Shown in pieces: positions 1 to 10,191 of a stretch of DNA of 64,000 nucleotides (within the stretch, counting starts at the first letter, position 1; the number at the start of each line of letters is the position of its first letter). The notes beneath the pieces are model-generated. The model searched no databases and had not been told where the DNA came from. It saw nothing but the letters and a program-made list of their open reading frames with translations. A program made the position numbers and the translations under genes. Origin of the DNA: Clarkia xantiana subsp. parviflora (lineage: Eukaryota > Streptophyta > Magnoliopsida > Myrtales > Onagraceae); NCBI GenBank assembly GCA_036873135.1, contig JAPTYO010000004.1, positions 33,823,105-33,887,104 on the forward strand. Reading direction: 5' to 3'.

Positions 1-132
1 GGCGGCCTTGTGTGGGTTCCGGCGGCCTTGTGTGGTGGCCGGCTGCCATGTGTGTGTTAGATTACGGGGAGTAATCACTATGGAAACACAAAACATGGTA
101 CGTGCATTAATCGAAATTACGCAACGGAAGAG

Positions 133-630
133 TTGCACATACCTCAACAGTTACCGCAGTCCAAGATCCTTTGTACGAGGGAGTTCTCAATCCACCAGAC
201 GGAACCCGTAGAGGTTCTTGTGAAAGAAGCCCTACGTGGTGTTAGCTCCACAACAAAATCGTCTCGGCAATGGTATCGCAGATTCCACGAGGAAATCGTC
301 GGAAATGGATTTGTGAATCTTCACGAGGATCCCTGTGTTTACACCAAGACCTCCAGGTCTAAATATGTCATCATAACCTTATACGTGGATGACATACTCA
401 TTGCTACGAACGATGTGAGTTTCATGAACAATCAAAGTCCTGGTTATCATCAGAATTTGAGATGAAAGACATGGGAGAAGCCACGTACATCTTAGGCATT
501 AAAATTGCCCGAGATCGTGCCGCCCAGAGATTGTATCTGTCTCAAGAAATCATATATCAACAAACTTTTGAAAATATTCAGAATGCTCGATGCCAAACCT
601 GTGGATACGCCGGTTGTGTTCGAGTGCGCG
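133..630 (+). pseudogene. Ty1/copia reverse transcriptase fragment
   Basis: This is a piece of a copia polyprotein. Visible motifs are the QWYRRF segment, NLHEDPCVY and the catalytic YVDDILIA block, followed after a frameshift near 440 by FEMKDMGEATYILGIKIARD, the usual sequence downstream of the RT active site. Reading is open only in pieces. The region upstream of RT is absent or unrecognisable in 1-132. The fragment ends at the hAT-like insert beginning at 631 and resumes after it. It belongs to the same plus-strand element as the RNase H piece at 1383-1719 and the LTR at 2845. It is non-functional. Confidence 0.85.
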
Positions 631-1375
631 TTATGTAGTTTAAAACTCGTTTCTAGGTCGTAAAAACGCACGTTTTTACGTCTTTACCGTAAAAAACGAG
701 TTAAAACGTAACCAAATCGCTGTCTGAGTAGAAACGGGTAGAAACGCGTGTAGAGTCGTAAAAACGTGTAGAAACCGGTAGAAACGTAAGTTTCTACCAT
801 TTCTAGAATTTTTACCATAATTTTCCAAATTTTTTCCATATCTAATAAATTATGTAAAACCGAAAAAACTTATCAACCAAACACAACTTTTTTTTGTCAT
901 GGATTGTAATTTATGTGGCAAATCAATTTTTTTTAACTCAAAACCTATTCATATGACATTTAAGTTCAACCTTCATTGATCATTTAATAATACTTAAACT
1001 CCATTGACATCTATTTCTATTTTATGTTTCTCAAACCCTAAAATCTTAAATTCTAAATTCATTTGACCAGTAAATTCTTCAAGTCAATCTACAAAAATTG
1101 ATTACCGTGACGACTATAGTGACTACTAATGTGTCCATATTTTTTTATTAAAATTATGTTATCAACTATTAATGAGTTTATATATTTACTATTTTTGTAT
1201 TACTTGTGCATAATTACATTTATAAATTTCATTTTTAATGGTGGCCAAAAAAAATTATTTCTAATGTTATTTTAGCAAATATGTAGAAACTTACGTTTCT
1301 ACGTTCCGTTTTTACGACCCGACGTTACCTACCCATTTCCGTCTCTACGTAGAAACTCGTTTTTGACTGCATAGG
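631..1375. mobile_element. hAT-like non-autonomous element (745 bp)
   Basis: The insert lies between two copies of GTGCGCG (624-630 and 1376-1382). Its ends form imperfect inverted repeats of about 24 bp: TATGTAGTTTAAAACTCGTT at the left and, read in reverse complement, TATGCAGTCAAAAACGAGTT at the right. Subterminal sequence is full of short GTAGAAACG/CGTTTCTAC motifs in both orientations; the middle is AT-rich and has no ORF. The 7-8-bp duplication and subterminal motif clusters fit hAT, but the exact end is uncertain by one base on each side. It splits the copia RT-RNase H linker. Confidence 0.65.
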
Positions 1376-1382
1376 GTGCGCG

Positions 1383-1719
1383 CTGTCGAAGCGTGATGGC
1401 CCGAAAAACCAGCAAGAGCGTGAACAGATGATGAATCCAGAGTACCTAAGCATTAATTGGCACTGACAAGAAGAGCAAACCTGTGAAGGTATACTCCGAC
1501 AGTCAGGCAGCCATTGCAGCAGTTAAGAATCTAAAGTACCATAGTAGGACCAAACACATTGATGTGAAATACAATTATGCCAAATTAGTTGTGGAAGACA
1601 ATATAATCGCTTTAGAATACTTGTCCACAGACAATATGGTCGCAGACCCATTAACTAAGCCATTACGTAGAGAAATTTTCGAAAAGCACGTAAAACTGCT
1701 TGGATTACGTAGAGCTTAA
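1383..1719 (+). pseudogene. copia RNase H fragment, continuation of 133-630
   Basis: The reading resumes after the hAT insert with SKRDGPKNQQE, a typical copia linker, then after an internal deletion enters the RNase H C-terminus: VYSDSQAAIAAVKN, SRTKHIDVKYNY and NMVADPLTKPL. These are the conserved DSQ/N, TKHID and ADxLTK blocks of copia RNase H. The ORF ends with a TAA at 1717-1719. The first RNase H catalytic block is missing, so this is a relic. Confidence 0.88.
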
Positions 1720-2844
1720 TAAGTGGCTTGTATAAGTGATGGCATTTTGACATTTGAAAGATATTTCGATTGAATAAAAGAATTGCAAATTGAGTATATG
1801 ATCTATCGACGTCATAATGATAAATAACATCGGATTTTACGGTCTATAAACTAAGTCGTAGGAAGAGGTAAAACTCTTCCACCAAAATTATGTCGGATGT
1901 GATCCTTGCCTCGTCACACAGGCACGGTCATCTTGTAGGAGAGGGGACCTCTACCACAACAAGATTGGCTAAGAACCAGGGGAATAAACCTGGTTAAACG
2001 AAACGATAACTTGGTCACGTTTAAAGCATGACTTAATCTTCGTTTTGTAAATCGCCGTGTTGGACTCTGTCCATCATTAAAATCACATTCAGGGCCAGAT
2101 GAAAGACTCCGCGATAACATGATTGACATATCCCACCCTTGGCTTGTCCAGGTGTGCTATTGACGCGTGCTTCATACTACGCGTGCCATGTTCGACCACG
2201 GGGTCATGCTCGGTTGTGCTAGCTAGAATCCTTGTGATTCAAAGGGCGCATACTTCTTCACCTTGAGCGTGTGATTGATCCCTGGTGTCTTGTGAAGAGG
2301 CACCCAAAGTATCATCTCGCACTCAGAATTTATACCTAAGGTCTAGCACAATGTTCGCTTCCCGGCGTACGAGCATAGAGCCAAAGAAAACGGCCAAGTG
2401 ACCATGTCTTGGAAACCGGTTGAGCTAGACTAAGGGTATAAGCTATGGGGATGGTCATGTTCATCTATAATTCACCGACTCTTGTGTTCACATGGTGGCC
2501 ACCAACCGGATATTAGTTGAAGGTTGTGAACACTTATACGAATGCCCTGGAGAAGTATTCCTATGTGGAAAACTGGGCAATTGGAGAATTATTAGTTGAC
2601 CAATGATACAGTGCGGTACATATTTTATTTTTGACAGGATTGATTTACGAAATGGAATCAACGTTCTGCAGGCGCTACAACACTCCTAACAGATGAGTAG
2701 CACGATGCCCGTTGTATTCGCGGGTCGCACGGCAAACCTCGTATGAACTATTCGGAGACGGAGACAATAACTGGAGACTGAAAAGTTGATGTTATTAGAT
2801 GACAATACATTAATAGGCACCCTCCCATTCCGGCGAGTGGGAGC
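1720..2844 (+). other. 3' non-coding internal region of the copia element
   Basis: No gene is visible. The stretch joins the RNase H end to the 3' LTR at 2845. Its last ~520 bp (2326-2844) match 54340-54855, the equivalent part of another copia copy. It contains a GGTGGCCACC palindrome at 2494-2503 inside an inverted repeat (GTGTTCAC at 2484 and GTGAACAC at 2526). A purine-rich tract, GCGAGTGGGAGC, ends directly at the LTR and is the likely plus-strand primer. Confidence 0.7.
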
Positions 2845-3443
2845 TGTTAGCATATGGTGACATGGCGTCGTAATTGGTAGCCCGTTAATATATGTGGTTA
2901 CCTAAGATAATTAGGTAAATGTCACATTAGGTGTAATTGGGCCAGACCCAATTCTCATGTGACATGTGAGGCCCAAAATTGGGCCTCCCACCCACATCAT
3001 AGGTCGGCCGAAACCCTAATAGTAGGGAGGAGGATTTTCTCCTCCTCCCACTATATAAGGAGGTCTTGGGGTCACTCCCAAAACACACATTGATCACAAC
3101 TCCTCCTAAGTTGTGATTTGAGAGAAATCTCTTTCTCTCTATAATGAGTTCGGCCGGCCCCATAAACACCACCATTAGTGTGTCAAATTGCTTCCGAGCA
3201 TTCAGTTCGAGGTTCTGTCCCCGTTGAAGAATCGATCAGAGGATTTGCTGTGGAGCTTATACCGCGTAGGACTTCTTCTCACGAAGAACTTGTATGGGTT
3301 CCGACCGAAGGATCAGAACTCCCTCAACAACGTTCTTGGGCAGGAAAGCTATTGAGGTATGTGTACATTATTCCACTACGTAATTAGATTACATACAAGT
3401 ACACGTTTAGCATTTCGTAGTATTACGTCCCCGTAATCCAACA
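2845..3443 (+). repeat. copia 3' LTR, family I copy A (599 bp)
   Basis: It starts TGTTAGCATATGG and ends CCGTAATCCAACA, is preceded by a purine tract and has a TATA-like CTATATAAGGAGG near 3050. A second copy of the same LTR lies at 54856-56211. The 5' LTR and left target duplication lie outside the window; the right flank begins ATCGT. Confidence 0.85.
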
Positions 3444-4193
3444 ATCGTACAGATTTGCCTCGTGGCTTGTATCCGAAATCAGAGGTCAAAAGGTCTTCGA
3501 AGTTGCTCCTGGTGGCCGGGGAAAGAATGAATCCAGGATCATGGAAGGTGGGGTGATGGTCGATCATCGCAGTGACGTTATCATCATAACGGTACTCATC
3601 ATAAATTGGATTATCAAGAACAGTAGCAGTTCCGGTACGATCTGGTTCTAGCCAATCATGGAACGGCATCGCGCAAGACCGAATAGGCTCTGATACCAAT
3701 ATGATGCAGCGTTATGGGGGGATAGGAAACACAGAAATTCGTTGATTCAAAGAAGACCGAAAATCTAACGCATGGTTGAGGAAAAACCTCGATTTTTTTT
3801 CATATATAATTCAACTGAATGTAAACGACAGCTAACAGAGTTTTAATACTGAAAACAAAAACCCTAATCCTTTGAGAAATCCGAAATTAATAACTACATC
3901 CAAACAAAACCAAAAATGCAAAAAGGACCCGAAGAATCATAAAACTATAATTTTGACTGCCTAAATGATGGAATTTGGCCGAAACATGGCGTGCTCAAAT
4001 CGTTGTTTCCGCATGAAAAAAAGTATTTGCATTCCAAATTTCGGCACTTCAAAATCTCTCACATCAGATTGATTGCCATATTGTTAGAGATAAGTTTTTG
4101 TCTTCTTTTGTGCAATTTTGTCATTTAAAGACGGAGGAACATGTTGCAAAAATATTCACATTCCCAAACAACAACGTTTTGAAATATCTAACA
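3444..4193 (-). mobile_element. 5' end of a minus-strand LTR element (LTR, PBS, leader)
   Basis: On the minus strand, TTGGTATCAGAGCC (about 3687-3701) is a typical tRNA-Met primer-binding site. An LTR-like segment precedes it, about 4193 down to 3702, starting TGTTAGATATTTC and containing ATTATATATGAA as a TATA candidate. After the PBS an open frame runs from about 3671 towards 3444 with MPFHDWLEPDRTG, which I do not recognise. It is cut by the copia LTR ending at 3443. LTR borders are inferred from one copy only. Confidence 0.45.
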
Positions 4194-4273
4194 ACTTGGG
4201 CATGAAAATTTTTTTTTGGAAATAGGGGAGCTGGAGATCTGTGTCTGGAGGAGCATTCAATTTAATGGGGGAG

Positions 4274-4600
4274 TGTTCAAGATTGGGCCTTTTATGTCCA
4301 GCTGGCTCTGTATGTTTTAGTTTTGGCCTTATGTGTTTTGTTAGTCTCTGGCCCGTGTGCATTGTGTTACCCGTTGTTTGGTGTATTTACTTTTGTTGTG
4401 GACTTGATTCCTTCATTTCTTAAGTTTATGGTGTAATTGTACTGTATATATGTATTAGTACTAGGGCTAGGGGATATCTAGATAATGAAGGAACTCATAT
4501 AAAAAAACCTAAGTCTTCTTATTCTGTTTCAATTTTGAAGATTCGTTCCAGCCTTAGATTTTGAGTGTTCTACCGAAATTCAAAGATACTTATCACTTAT
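4274..4600 (+). repeat. putative LTR fragment with purine tract
   Basis: AATGGGGGAG directly followed by TGTTCAAGATTGGGCC at 4274 looks like a polypurine tract plus LTR start. The right end is not defined (CA candidates near 4582). No second copy is visible in the window, so this rests on form alone. Confidence 0.3.
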
Positions 4601-4639
4601 GAATAAGATTTCGTAATCATAAACAAGTCAAACTACTCA

Positions 4640-4784
4640 TAAGCTACTCGATGTTGGTTCGGCCGATATTCGAATTCGACTCGCTAAATTTTGAGCCGAG
4701 CTCAAGTCGAGCGGAGCTTTTTCTAGTACCGAGTCGAGTACGAGCTCACTGGCCGTACTCGACTTGAGAGGCTCACGAGCCTAT
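4640..4784. repeat. TCGAG-rich dispersed repeat, left part
   Basis: Dense TCGAG/CTCGA motifs (AAGTCGAGCGGAGC, CCGAGTCGAGTACGAGCTC). The repeat is interrupted at 4785 by the copia element and continues at 9543. Related copies are at 20510-21050 and 57180-57345. Confidence 0.7.
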
Positions 4785-5134
4785 TGTAAAAATAACGAAG
4801 TGCCGATTGCACTTGCCCAAGACCGTATGTAGACAACAAGAGAAGAACTCAAATGTATGAAGACAAACACTCTAAATATGCTAAGGAACTTACTTGTATT
4901 ACTTGACTCACTCACTTTTGGTGGATGATTACACAATGGTGTGAGCCCCTCTTTATAGGGAGCTATAGAAGTCTCTAGCTAGCCTTAGGACACATCTAGA
5001 CAAAGAAATCTCTAGAGACTCTCTAGAACCCACTAAGTACCTAGAACTATCTTAATCTAGAGACATCTTTACTTAGGCCTAATAATTTTGACTAAGCCCA
5101 AATTACATGACCCAAAAATTACTTTAACTCAACA
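4785..5134 (-). repeat. copia 3' LTR (350 bp)
   Basis: On the plus strand it runs TGTAAAAATAACG to TTAACTCAACA. It is the downstream LTR of the minus-strand element, directly next to the reverse-complemented purine tract CTCCCCCTTA (5135-5144). CTCTTTATAGGG near 4952 is the TATA region seen from the other strand. Confidence 0.93.
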
Positions 5135-6732
5135 CTCCCCCTTAAAGTAATTTTACTAACTAGTCCTAACTTAGACCGTAAGAATTCAAACTGACCCTTC
5201 GAGAGTGTCTTCGTGAAGATATCCGCAACATTCTCATTGCTCCAAACTTCTACTGCATTGATCGTTCCATCTAGCACCTTCTCCCGAATGAAATGATGCT
5301 TAAGCTCAATGTGCTTTGTCCTTGCGTGAAACAGTGGATTATTTGCAAGCTTGATGGCGCTTTGATTATCTCCATGAAGTGTAACTGGTTCATTGATAGA
5401 CACATACAAATCCTCAAATAGCTTTCGAAGCCAAACACATTCTTGTGCTGCAAGAGCAGATGCGTCTTGCTTCTTGCTACACCATGAGATACTCGTGTCT
5501 CCAGATAAGAAAACATACCCAGATGTCGATCTTCTATCGTCTGGATCTCCCCCAAAGTCAGCATCCGTAAATCCGCTGATCAAAAAATCAGCTCCAGCCT
5601 TGAATAGTAGCCCCATATCCAAAGTGGAGTTAACATACTTCATAATATTCTTTGCTGCTTCTAGATGGGGCTTCCTTGGAGTTTGCATAAACCGGCTAAC
5701 AAGTCCGACCGAGAAAGATATATATGGTCTTGTAATAGTCAAGTATAGAAGACTCCCGACAAGGGCACGATAAGGTCGAGGATCGGGTAAAAGAGACCCT
5801 TCATCACGTTTAAGATTCACGTGAATATCAAGTGGAGTGGAACGTACCTTTTTGTGCTTTACTCCAAACTTCTCAACCATCCTCCTCGCATAGATATCTT
5901 GAGATAAAAAGATTTCTTCACGCAAATTCTTAACCTCCAGACCTAGAAAATTGCTCAGCTCTCCAAGTTTCTTCATGTCAAACCGCATCGAGAGTTCTTC
6001 TTGAAGCCGGACGATTTCCGCATTATTGTTTTCGGTGATTATCATATCATCCATGTATAAGAGAACAATCACGTGCACTCCTTCACCATTCTTGATGAAT
6101 AATCCGGGGTCTGAGTCTGAAGCCGCATATCTGCAAAACTGCAAGTATTGAGCAATCTTCCCATACCAAGCTCTAGGGGCTTGCTTCAACCCGTATAACG
6201 CCTTCTTGAGATTACAAACATAATTTGGATGCTCTCGAGAAACAAATACGGGTGGTTGCTCCATGTATATATTATTATCCAAGTCTCCATACAATAACGC
6301 ATTCTTGACGTCGAGCTGCCAAAGCTTCCAACCAAAATGAGCTGCCAGGGCCAAAAGAGGACGTATTGTAGTCATTTTTGCCACCGGGCTGAATGTCTCT
6401 TCATAGTCTTCGCCGTACTTTTGGGAGAATCCTCGAGCTACCAGCCGAGCTTTGAATCTGTCGATACTCCCATTCGCTTTTCGTTTAATTCGGTAGACCC
6501 ATTTGCACGTGCCTTGTTTAACACTATCTGGTTACAGGACTAAATCCCAAGTCTCGTTCTTCATGAGGGCACCCATCTCTTCATCCATAACAGTCTCCCA
6601 CTCTTTTATACCCTTAGCCTCGTCGTATGATAATGGTTCTTCTTCATCTACTGACCCTGCAAAGAAGCACGAATATGTAGTGACAAAATTTTCATCTCGA
6701 TACCGAGCCGGCTTAGTGATTGATCTCCTCGG
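5119..6732 (-). pseudogene. copia RT-RNase H with nonsense codons
   Basis: The frame starts upstream of RT (YDEAKGIKEWETVMDEEM), then shows CKWVYRIKRKANGSIDRF, the QLDVKNALLYG block with catalytic Asp, ALYGLKQAPRAWY and the YMDDMII active site. RNase H follows: TDADFGGDPDDRRSTSG, GDNQSAIKLANNP, ARTKHIELKHHFIREK and ADIFTKTL. A TAA near 6540 interrupts the same frame. The RNase H SSxxAEAE segment is shortened to ALAAQE, a likely small deletion. The last codons overlap the 3' LTR. The enzyme would convert element RNA to cDNA in cytoplasmic particles, but this copy cannot make the full protein. Confidence 0.93.
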
Positions 6733-7626
6733 TCATTGGTTTGTCACTGGTTCATCATCTGCTTCTCCATGGACATCTTTTTGAGGAATTGGGCTCCCTT
6801 GAGGACTTGGGCTCCCCCTTTCTCCATCACTTGGGCTCCCCCTTTCTCCATGATCCTCTCTTGAAGCGGTTTCCTCTCTTGATGATGATGGAAGACACAT
6901 CGACTCCTCGTAAGAAGAGTTATCTTTTCCATGCTCGACTCGTCTGCTTTCCCCATAGTATGACGATACTTCATCGAATACGACGTCTCGTGACACGACA
7001 TATTTGTGCGTCTGGGGATCCATGCACCTCCATACCTTCCTTTACTCATCGTATCCCACGAAAATGCACTTCTTCGCCTTCTGGTCCAGCTTACTCCTTT
7101 GGGACTCTGAAACATGAACATAGCAGACTGACCCAAAGATTCTAAAATGCTTGAAGATGGGCTTTTCTCCATGAAGAAGCTCGTAAGGAGTTTTCATATT
7201 ATTTGGGCTAAGCGGCATCCGATTTATCACGTAAGCTGCACACTTCATACCTTCCGCCCATAGTGCTCCAGGTAAACTTTTATCGTGCAACCAACTCTTA
7301 CAAGTCTCTGAAAGATGTCGAATCTTCCGCTCTGCAATGCCATTCTGCTGAGGTGTCTCCGGACATGAAAACTCTCTCTTAATGCCATATTGTCGGCAGA
7401 AAGAGAAAAACTCGTTCGACATGAACTCGCCTCCATTGTCCGTCTGCAGAATTCTGATCTTTGTACCAAGTTCGCCCTCCACGGACATTTTGAACTCCTG
7501 AAACTTGGAAAATGCTTCAGAATTGTGTTTGATGAAATACACCCAAGTATACCGTGAGAAATCATCAATGAAGAGCAGCATATAATGAGATCCTGAATAA
7601 GACGGAGTTCGTGTTGGACTCATCAC
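6733..7626 (-). pseudogene. copia integrase, same frame, two internal stops
   Basis: The catalytic core shows the first Asp in LLFIDDFSRYTWVYF, the second in LQTDNGGEF and the Glu context in TPQQNGIAERKIRHL, together the D,D-35-E triad. LWAEGMKCAAYVINRMP and KKCIFVGYDE follow as in typical copia integrases. A TAA at about 7042 truncates the frame; the C-terminal part (YVVSRDVVFDEV) and a Ser/Gly/Pro-rich linker with three GSP-type repeats continue in the same frame to a TGA at 6733. Codon context suggests C-to-T changes produced these stops. Confidence 0.92.
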
Positions 7627-8216
7627 ATCAGTGTGGATCCGTTCCTTGCACCGGGATGTAGATAAGTCAAATGGAGCCTATGAGATTTCTCATATTGACA
7701 TTCTTCACAAACCCTTCCATCGTCAATAGTCAACTTTAGAAGGCCTTTAACTAGCTCCTTCTGCACCATCACCTTTAGCTTAGTCATATTTACATGACCA
7801 AGTCTCATGTGCCAAAGATATGCACTGTCGTTGCTTCATCTTCTCCACATAAGATCTTGAAGTTGACAGAACGTATACATCATTTACTCGTGCGCCCGTG
7901 TGAACGACGTCCGCCTTTAACATTTTAATATTCCAAAGAAACTTCACATCTTTTGGACCAATAAAACGTAGTTACCTTGGTCGACTGCATTCGCCACGGA
8001 TAAAAGATTCTTCTTCACCCCGGGAACATGATACACGTTATTTAGCTTGATTGGCCCGCCATCGTTACTATCGATAACAACAGTGCCTTCCTTCTCGACG
8101 TGGTGAACCGTATTGTCTGCAGTGATGATAGCCTTCTTTCCTTCGTGGCGTCGGAGATCCGAAAATTGCTTTTCGTCCCCTGTGAGATGATGACCACAAC
8201 CAGAATCAACAATCCA
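7623..8216 (-). pseudogene. copia protease and pre-integrase region
   Basis: Near 7740-7808 the minus strand reads LGHVNMTKL and VCEECQYEKSHR, the second half of the HHCC zinc-binding pre-integrase domain. Between 8216 and 7900 translated pieces resemble the protease region: a VDSGCGHHLTGD stretch holding the DSG catalytic core, then NNVYHVPGVKKNLLSV. The reading is broken by small indels, and the integrase frame is offset by one from this part. Confidence 0.75.
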
Positions 8217-9119
8217 CTATGTTTCAAGATTCCTGGTTGCGAGCGCGGTTGTGGAGCTGGCCTCTGCGAGAAAGCATTTTTCCCATTCTTCGTCTTCGGT
8301 TGAGACCTTAGACTCTACGACATTGCCCTCCTTCAGTTTTACCCTACAGTTCCTTTTTAGATGTTCAGATTTCTCACATCGATAACAGTTGAAGTTTCTC
8401 TTGCTTGACTCCACCATTCCTTCATCTCTCTTTCTAGCATCCTTCTCCTTAGCATGCCTCTTGAAGTTCAGACGTCTTTGAGCTACGAACGCGCTTTGAT
8501 CATCCTCTAGCTTGACCCCAGCCATCTGCTTAGCCAATAACTCCTGCGAGGCTAGAAGATTCTCGAACTCCTCCAAGGATGGTTGTTGAACCCACCCTTG
8601 GATTGATGTGATAAACGGTATATATTCTGGGCGTAATCCTCGAATAATACACCGTTTTATTCGTGCCTCTGAGATTTGTTCATCCGGGTTGAGAAGATTG
8701 ATTTCCGAACACAAGTTCTTAACCTTTAGAAAGAACTGTGCAATTGAGGACTAACCTTGTTTTGCATTTTCTAAATCGGTCTCCAACATCTGTAGCCGAG
8801 CTTCATTCTTCTTGTTGTACAGCTGGTCTAGCGTCTTTCAAATCGAACTTGCAGAGGTGCAACGAGATATATTTTCAAACACCACTAACGATATCGACAT
8901 CTTCAAGGCAAACTCCGCCTTGGTATTCCTCCGCTTCCAGCTCTTGATCACTTCACCGTTTGAAGCGGTCTCCTCCGGCGTGATGGTTTCGCTCCCTCCA
9001 ACGACGTCCCATAAGTCTTCACTCACAAGATACGACTCCATGCAAGACTACCAGATTCGGTAATTGGACGTGTTGAGTAACTCCATACCAGTTCCAGCTA
9101 CACAGCCGACAACATCCAT
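8217..9119 (-). pseudogene. copia gag with zinc knuckle
   Basis: Gag would start at the ATG at 9119 (MDVVGCVAGTGMELL), followed by NTSNYRIW and YLVSEDLWDVV, conserved in plant copia capsid proteins. A CCHC knuckle, C-YR-C-EKSE-H-LKRN-C, lies near 8380-8340. In-frame stops lie near 9050, 8838 and 8750 in one otherwise consistent frame, which also holds the pre-integrase part. In a live element this nucleocapsid would package the RNA; here it is dead. Confidence 0.85.
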
Positions 9120-9192
9120 ATTTAGAGTATCCAAGTTCTTCAATCCTGATCTTGACTCGTACCGCGCTATTACGAGTGTGACTCTGATATCA

Positions 9193-9542
9193 TGTAAAAA
9201 TAACGAAGTGCCGATTGCACTTGCCCAAGACCGTATGTAAACAACAAGAGAAGAACTCAAATGTATGAAGAGAAACACTCTAAATATGCTAAGGAACTTA
9301 CTTGTATTACTTGACTCACTCACTTTTGGTGGATGATTACACAATGGTGTGAGCCCCTATTTATAGGGTGCTATGGAAGTCTCTAGCTAGCCTTAGGACA
9401 CATCTAGACAAAGAAATCTCTAGAGACTCTCTAGAACCCACTAAGTACCTAGAACCATCTTAATCTAGAGACATCTTTACTTATGCCTAATAATTTTGAC
9501 TAAGCCCAAATTACATGACCCAAAAATTACTTTAAGTCAACA
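9193..9542 (-). repeat. copia 5' LTR (350 bp)
   Basis: Starts TGTAAAAATAACG and ends AGTCAACA on the plus strand. It is followed on the minus strand by the PBS (TGATATCAGAGTCA, about 9179-9192). TATA sequence: the reverse complement of CTATTTATAGGG near 9357. Confidence 0.93.
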
Positions 9543-9835
9543 CCTATTCGAGTCGAGTTCGAACTCGAATTCGATATTTTTTTTGCTTTACATAATATTA
9601 TATGTAAATATTTTCAGTTCAAGTCGAGTTCTAGTCAAAAGCTTAATCGAGTTAATGTGCGTAATTTATTATTTAATTAAAAAATTTTGAAATTTACGAG
9701 TCGAGTTGAGCTGGGTTCGAACTCATTGAGTATGACATTGAGTTGAGCTCGAGCTTAAAAATTTTAGGTTCGATTGAATTAAAACTCGAACCATACTCGA
9801 CTCGGCTTGAGTATACCCATAATGATAATATCATT
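9543..9835. repeat. TCGAG-rich dispersed repeat, right part
   Basis: Continues the repeat cut at 4784: GAGTCGAGTTCGAACTCG, CGAGTCGAGTTGAGCTGG, CTCGAACCATACTCGACTCG. Opposite-orientation motifs at both ends suggest an inverted-repeat DNA element, but no clean termini were found. 9836-10191 is AT-rich 5' flank of the next gene with nothing further recognised. Confidence 0.65.
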
Positions 9836-10191
9836 AGATTATTATTATTATTGCATGCGATTTAATACAAGCTATATAATATCCAATTAGATAAGCATTA
9901 TTATAATAGGGGGTACATATTAATTACGTGATCATCTTCATTCAAACTAATGATATACGTGAGTAAGAGATTTAACTACTTAAGAATTAATTAAGATAAA
10001 TACTGTTAATTATCTAGTTGTTTTAAGTTGAACAACTAACTGAAAAAACCACAGTTGACATTGCCAACGCGTAGCTTCATCAGATCCTTGTTTTCCTCGA
10101 CAGAATCGGATCCCAACAACTCCCACGCCACCCAAATTTACTCCCCATGCATAATCTCCTCCACTATCTCTCTCTCTCCACCCATAATCGG

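Larger units (their letters stand above)
4785..9542 (-). mobile_element. complete Ty1/copia retrotransposon, TSD CCTAT
   Basis: Two 350-bp LTRs (4785-5134 and 9193-9542) differ at 8 sites by hand count (2.3%). CCTAT flanks both ends (4780-4784 and 9543-9547). Gene order on the minus strand is gag, pre-integrase, integrase, RT, RNase H. The PBS beside the right LTR reads TGATATCAGAGTCA on the minus strand; the purine tract beside the left LTR is TAAGGGGGAG. Gag to pre-integrase lies in one frame and integrase to RNase H in another, with a frameshift near 7625 and several nonsense codons, so it is structurally complete but coding-dead. Confidence 0.95.

Noticed and set aside
2927..3175. Minus-strand ORF inside the copia LTR
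   Set aside because: It overlaps LTR promoter sequence and is not conserved in the sister LTR at 54856.
10147..10191. Upstream in-frame ATG as TMK start
   Set aside because: The 15 extra residues precede and would spoil the signal peptide that begins at 10192.
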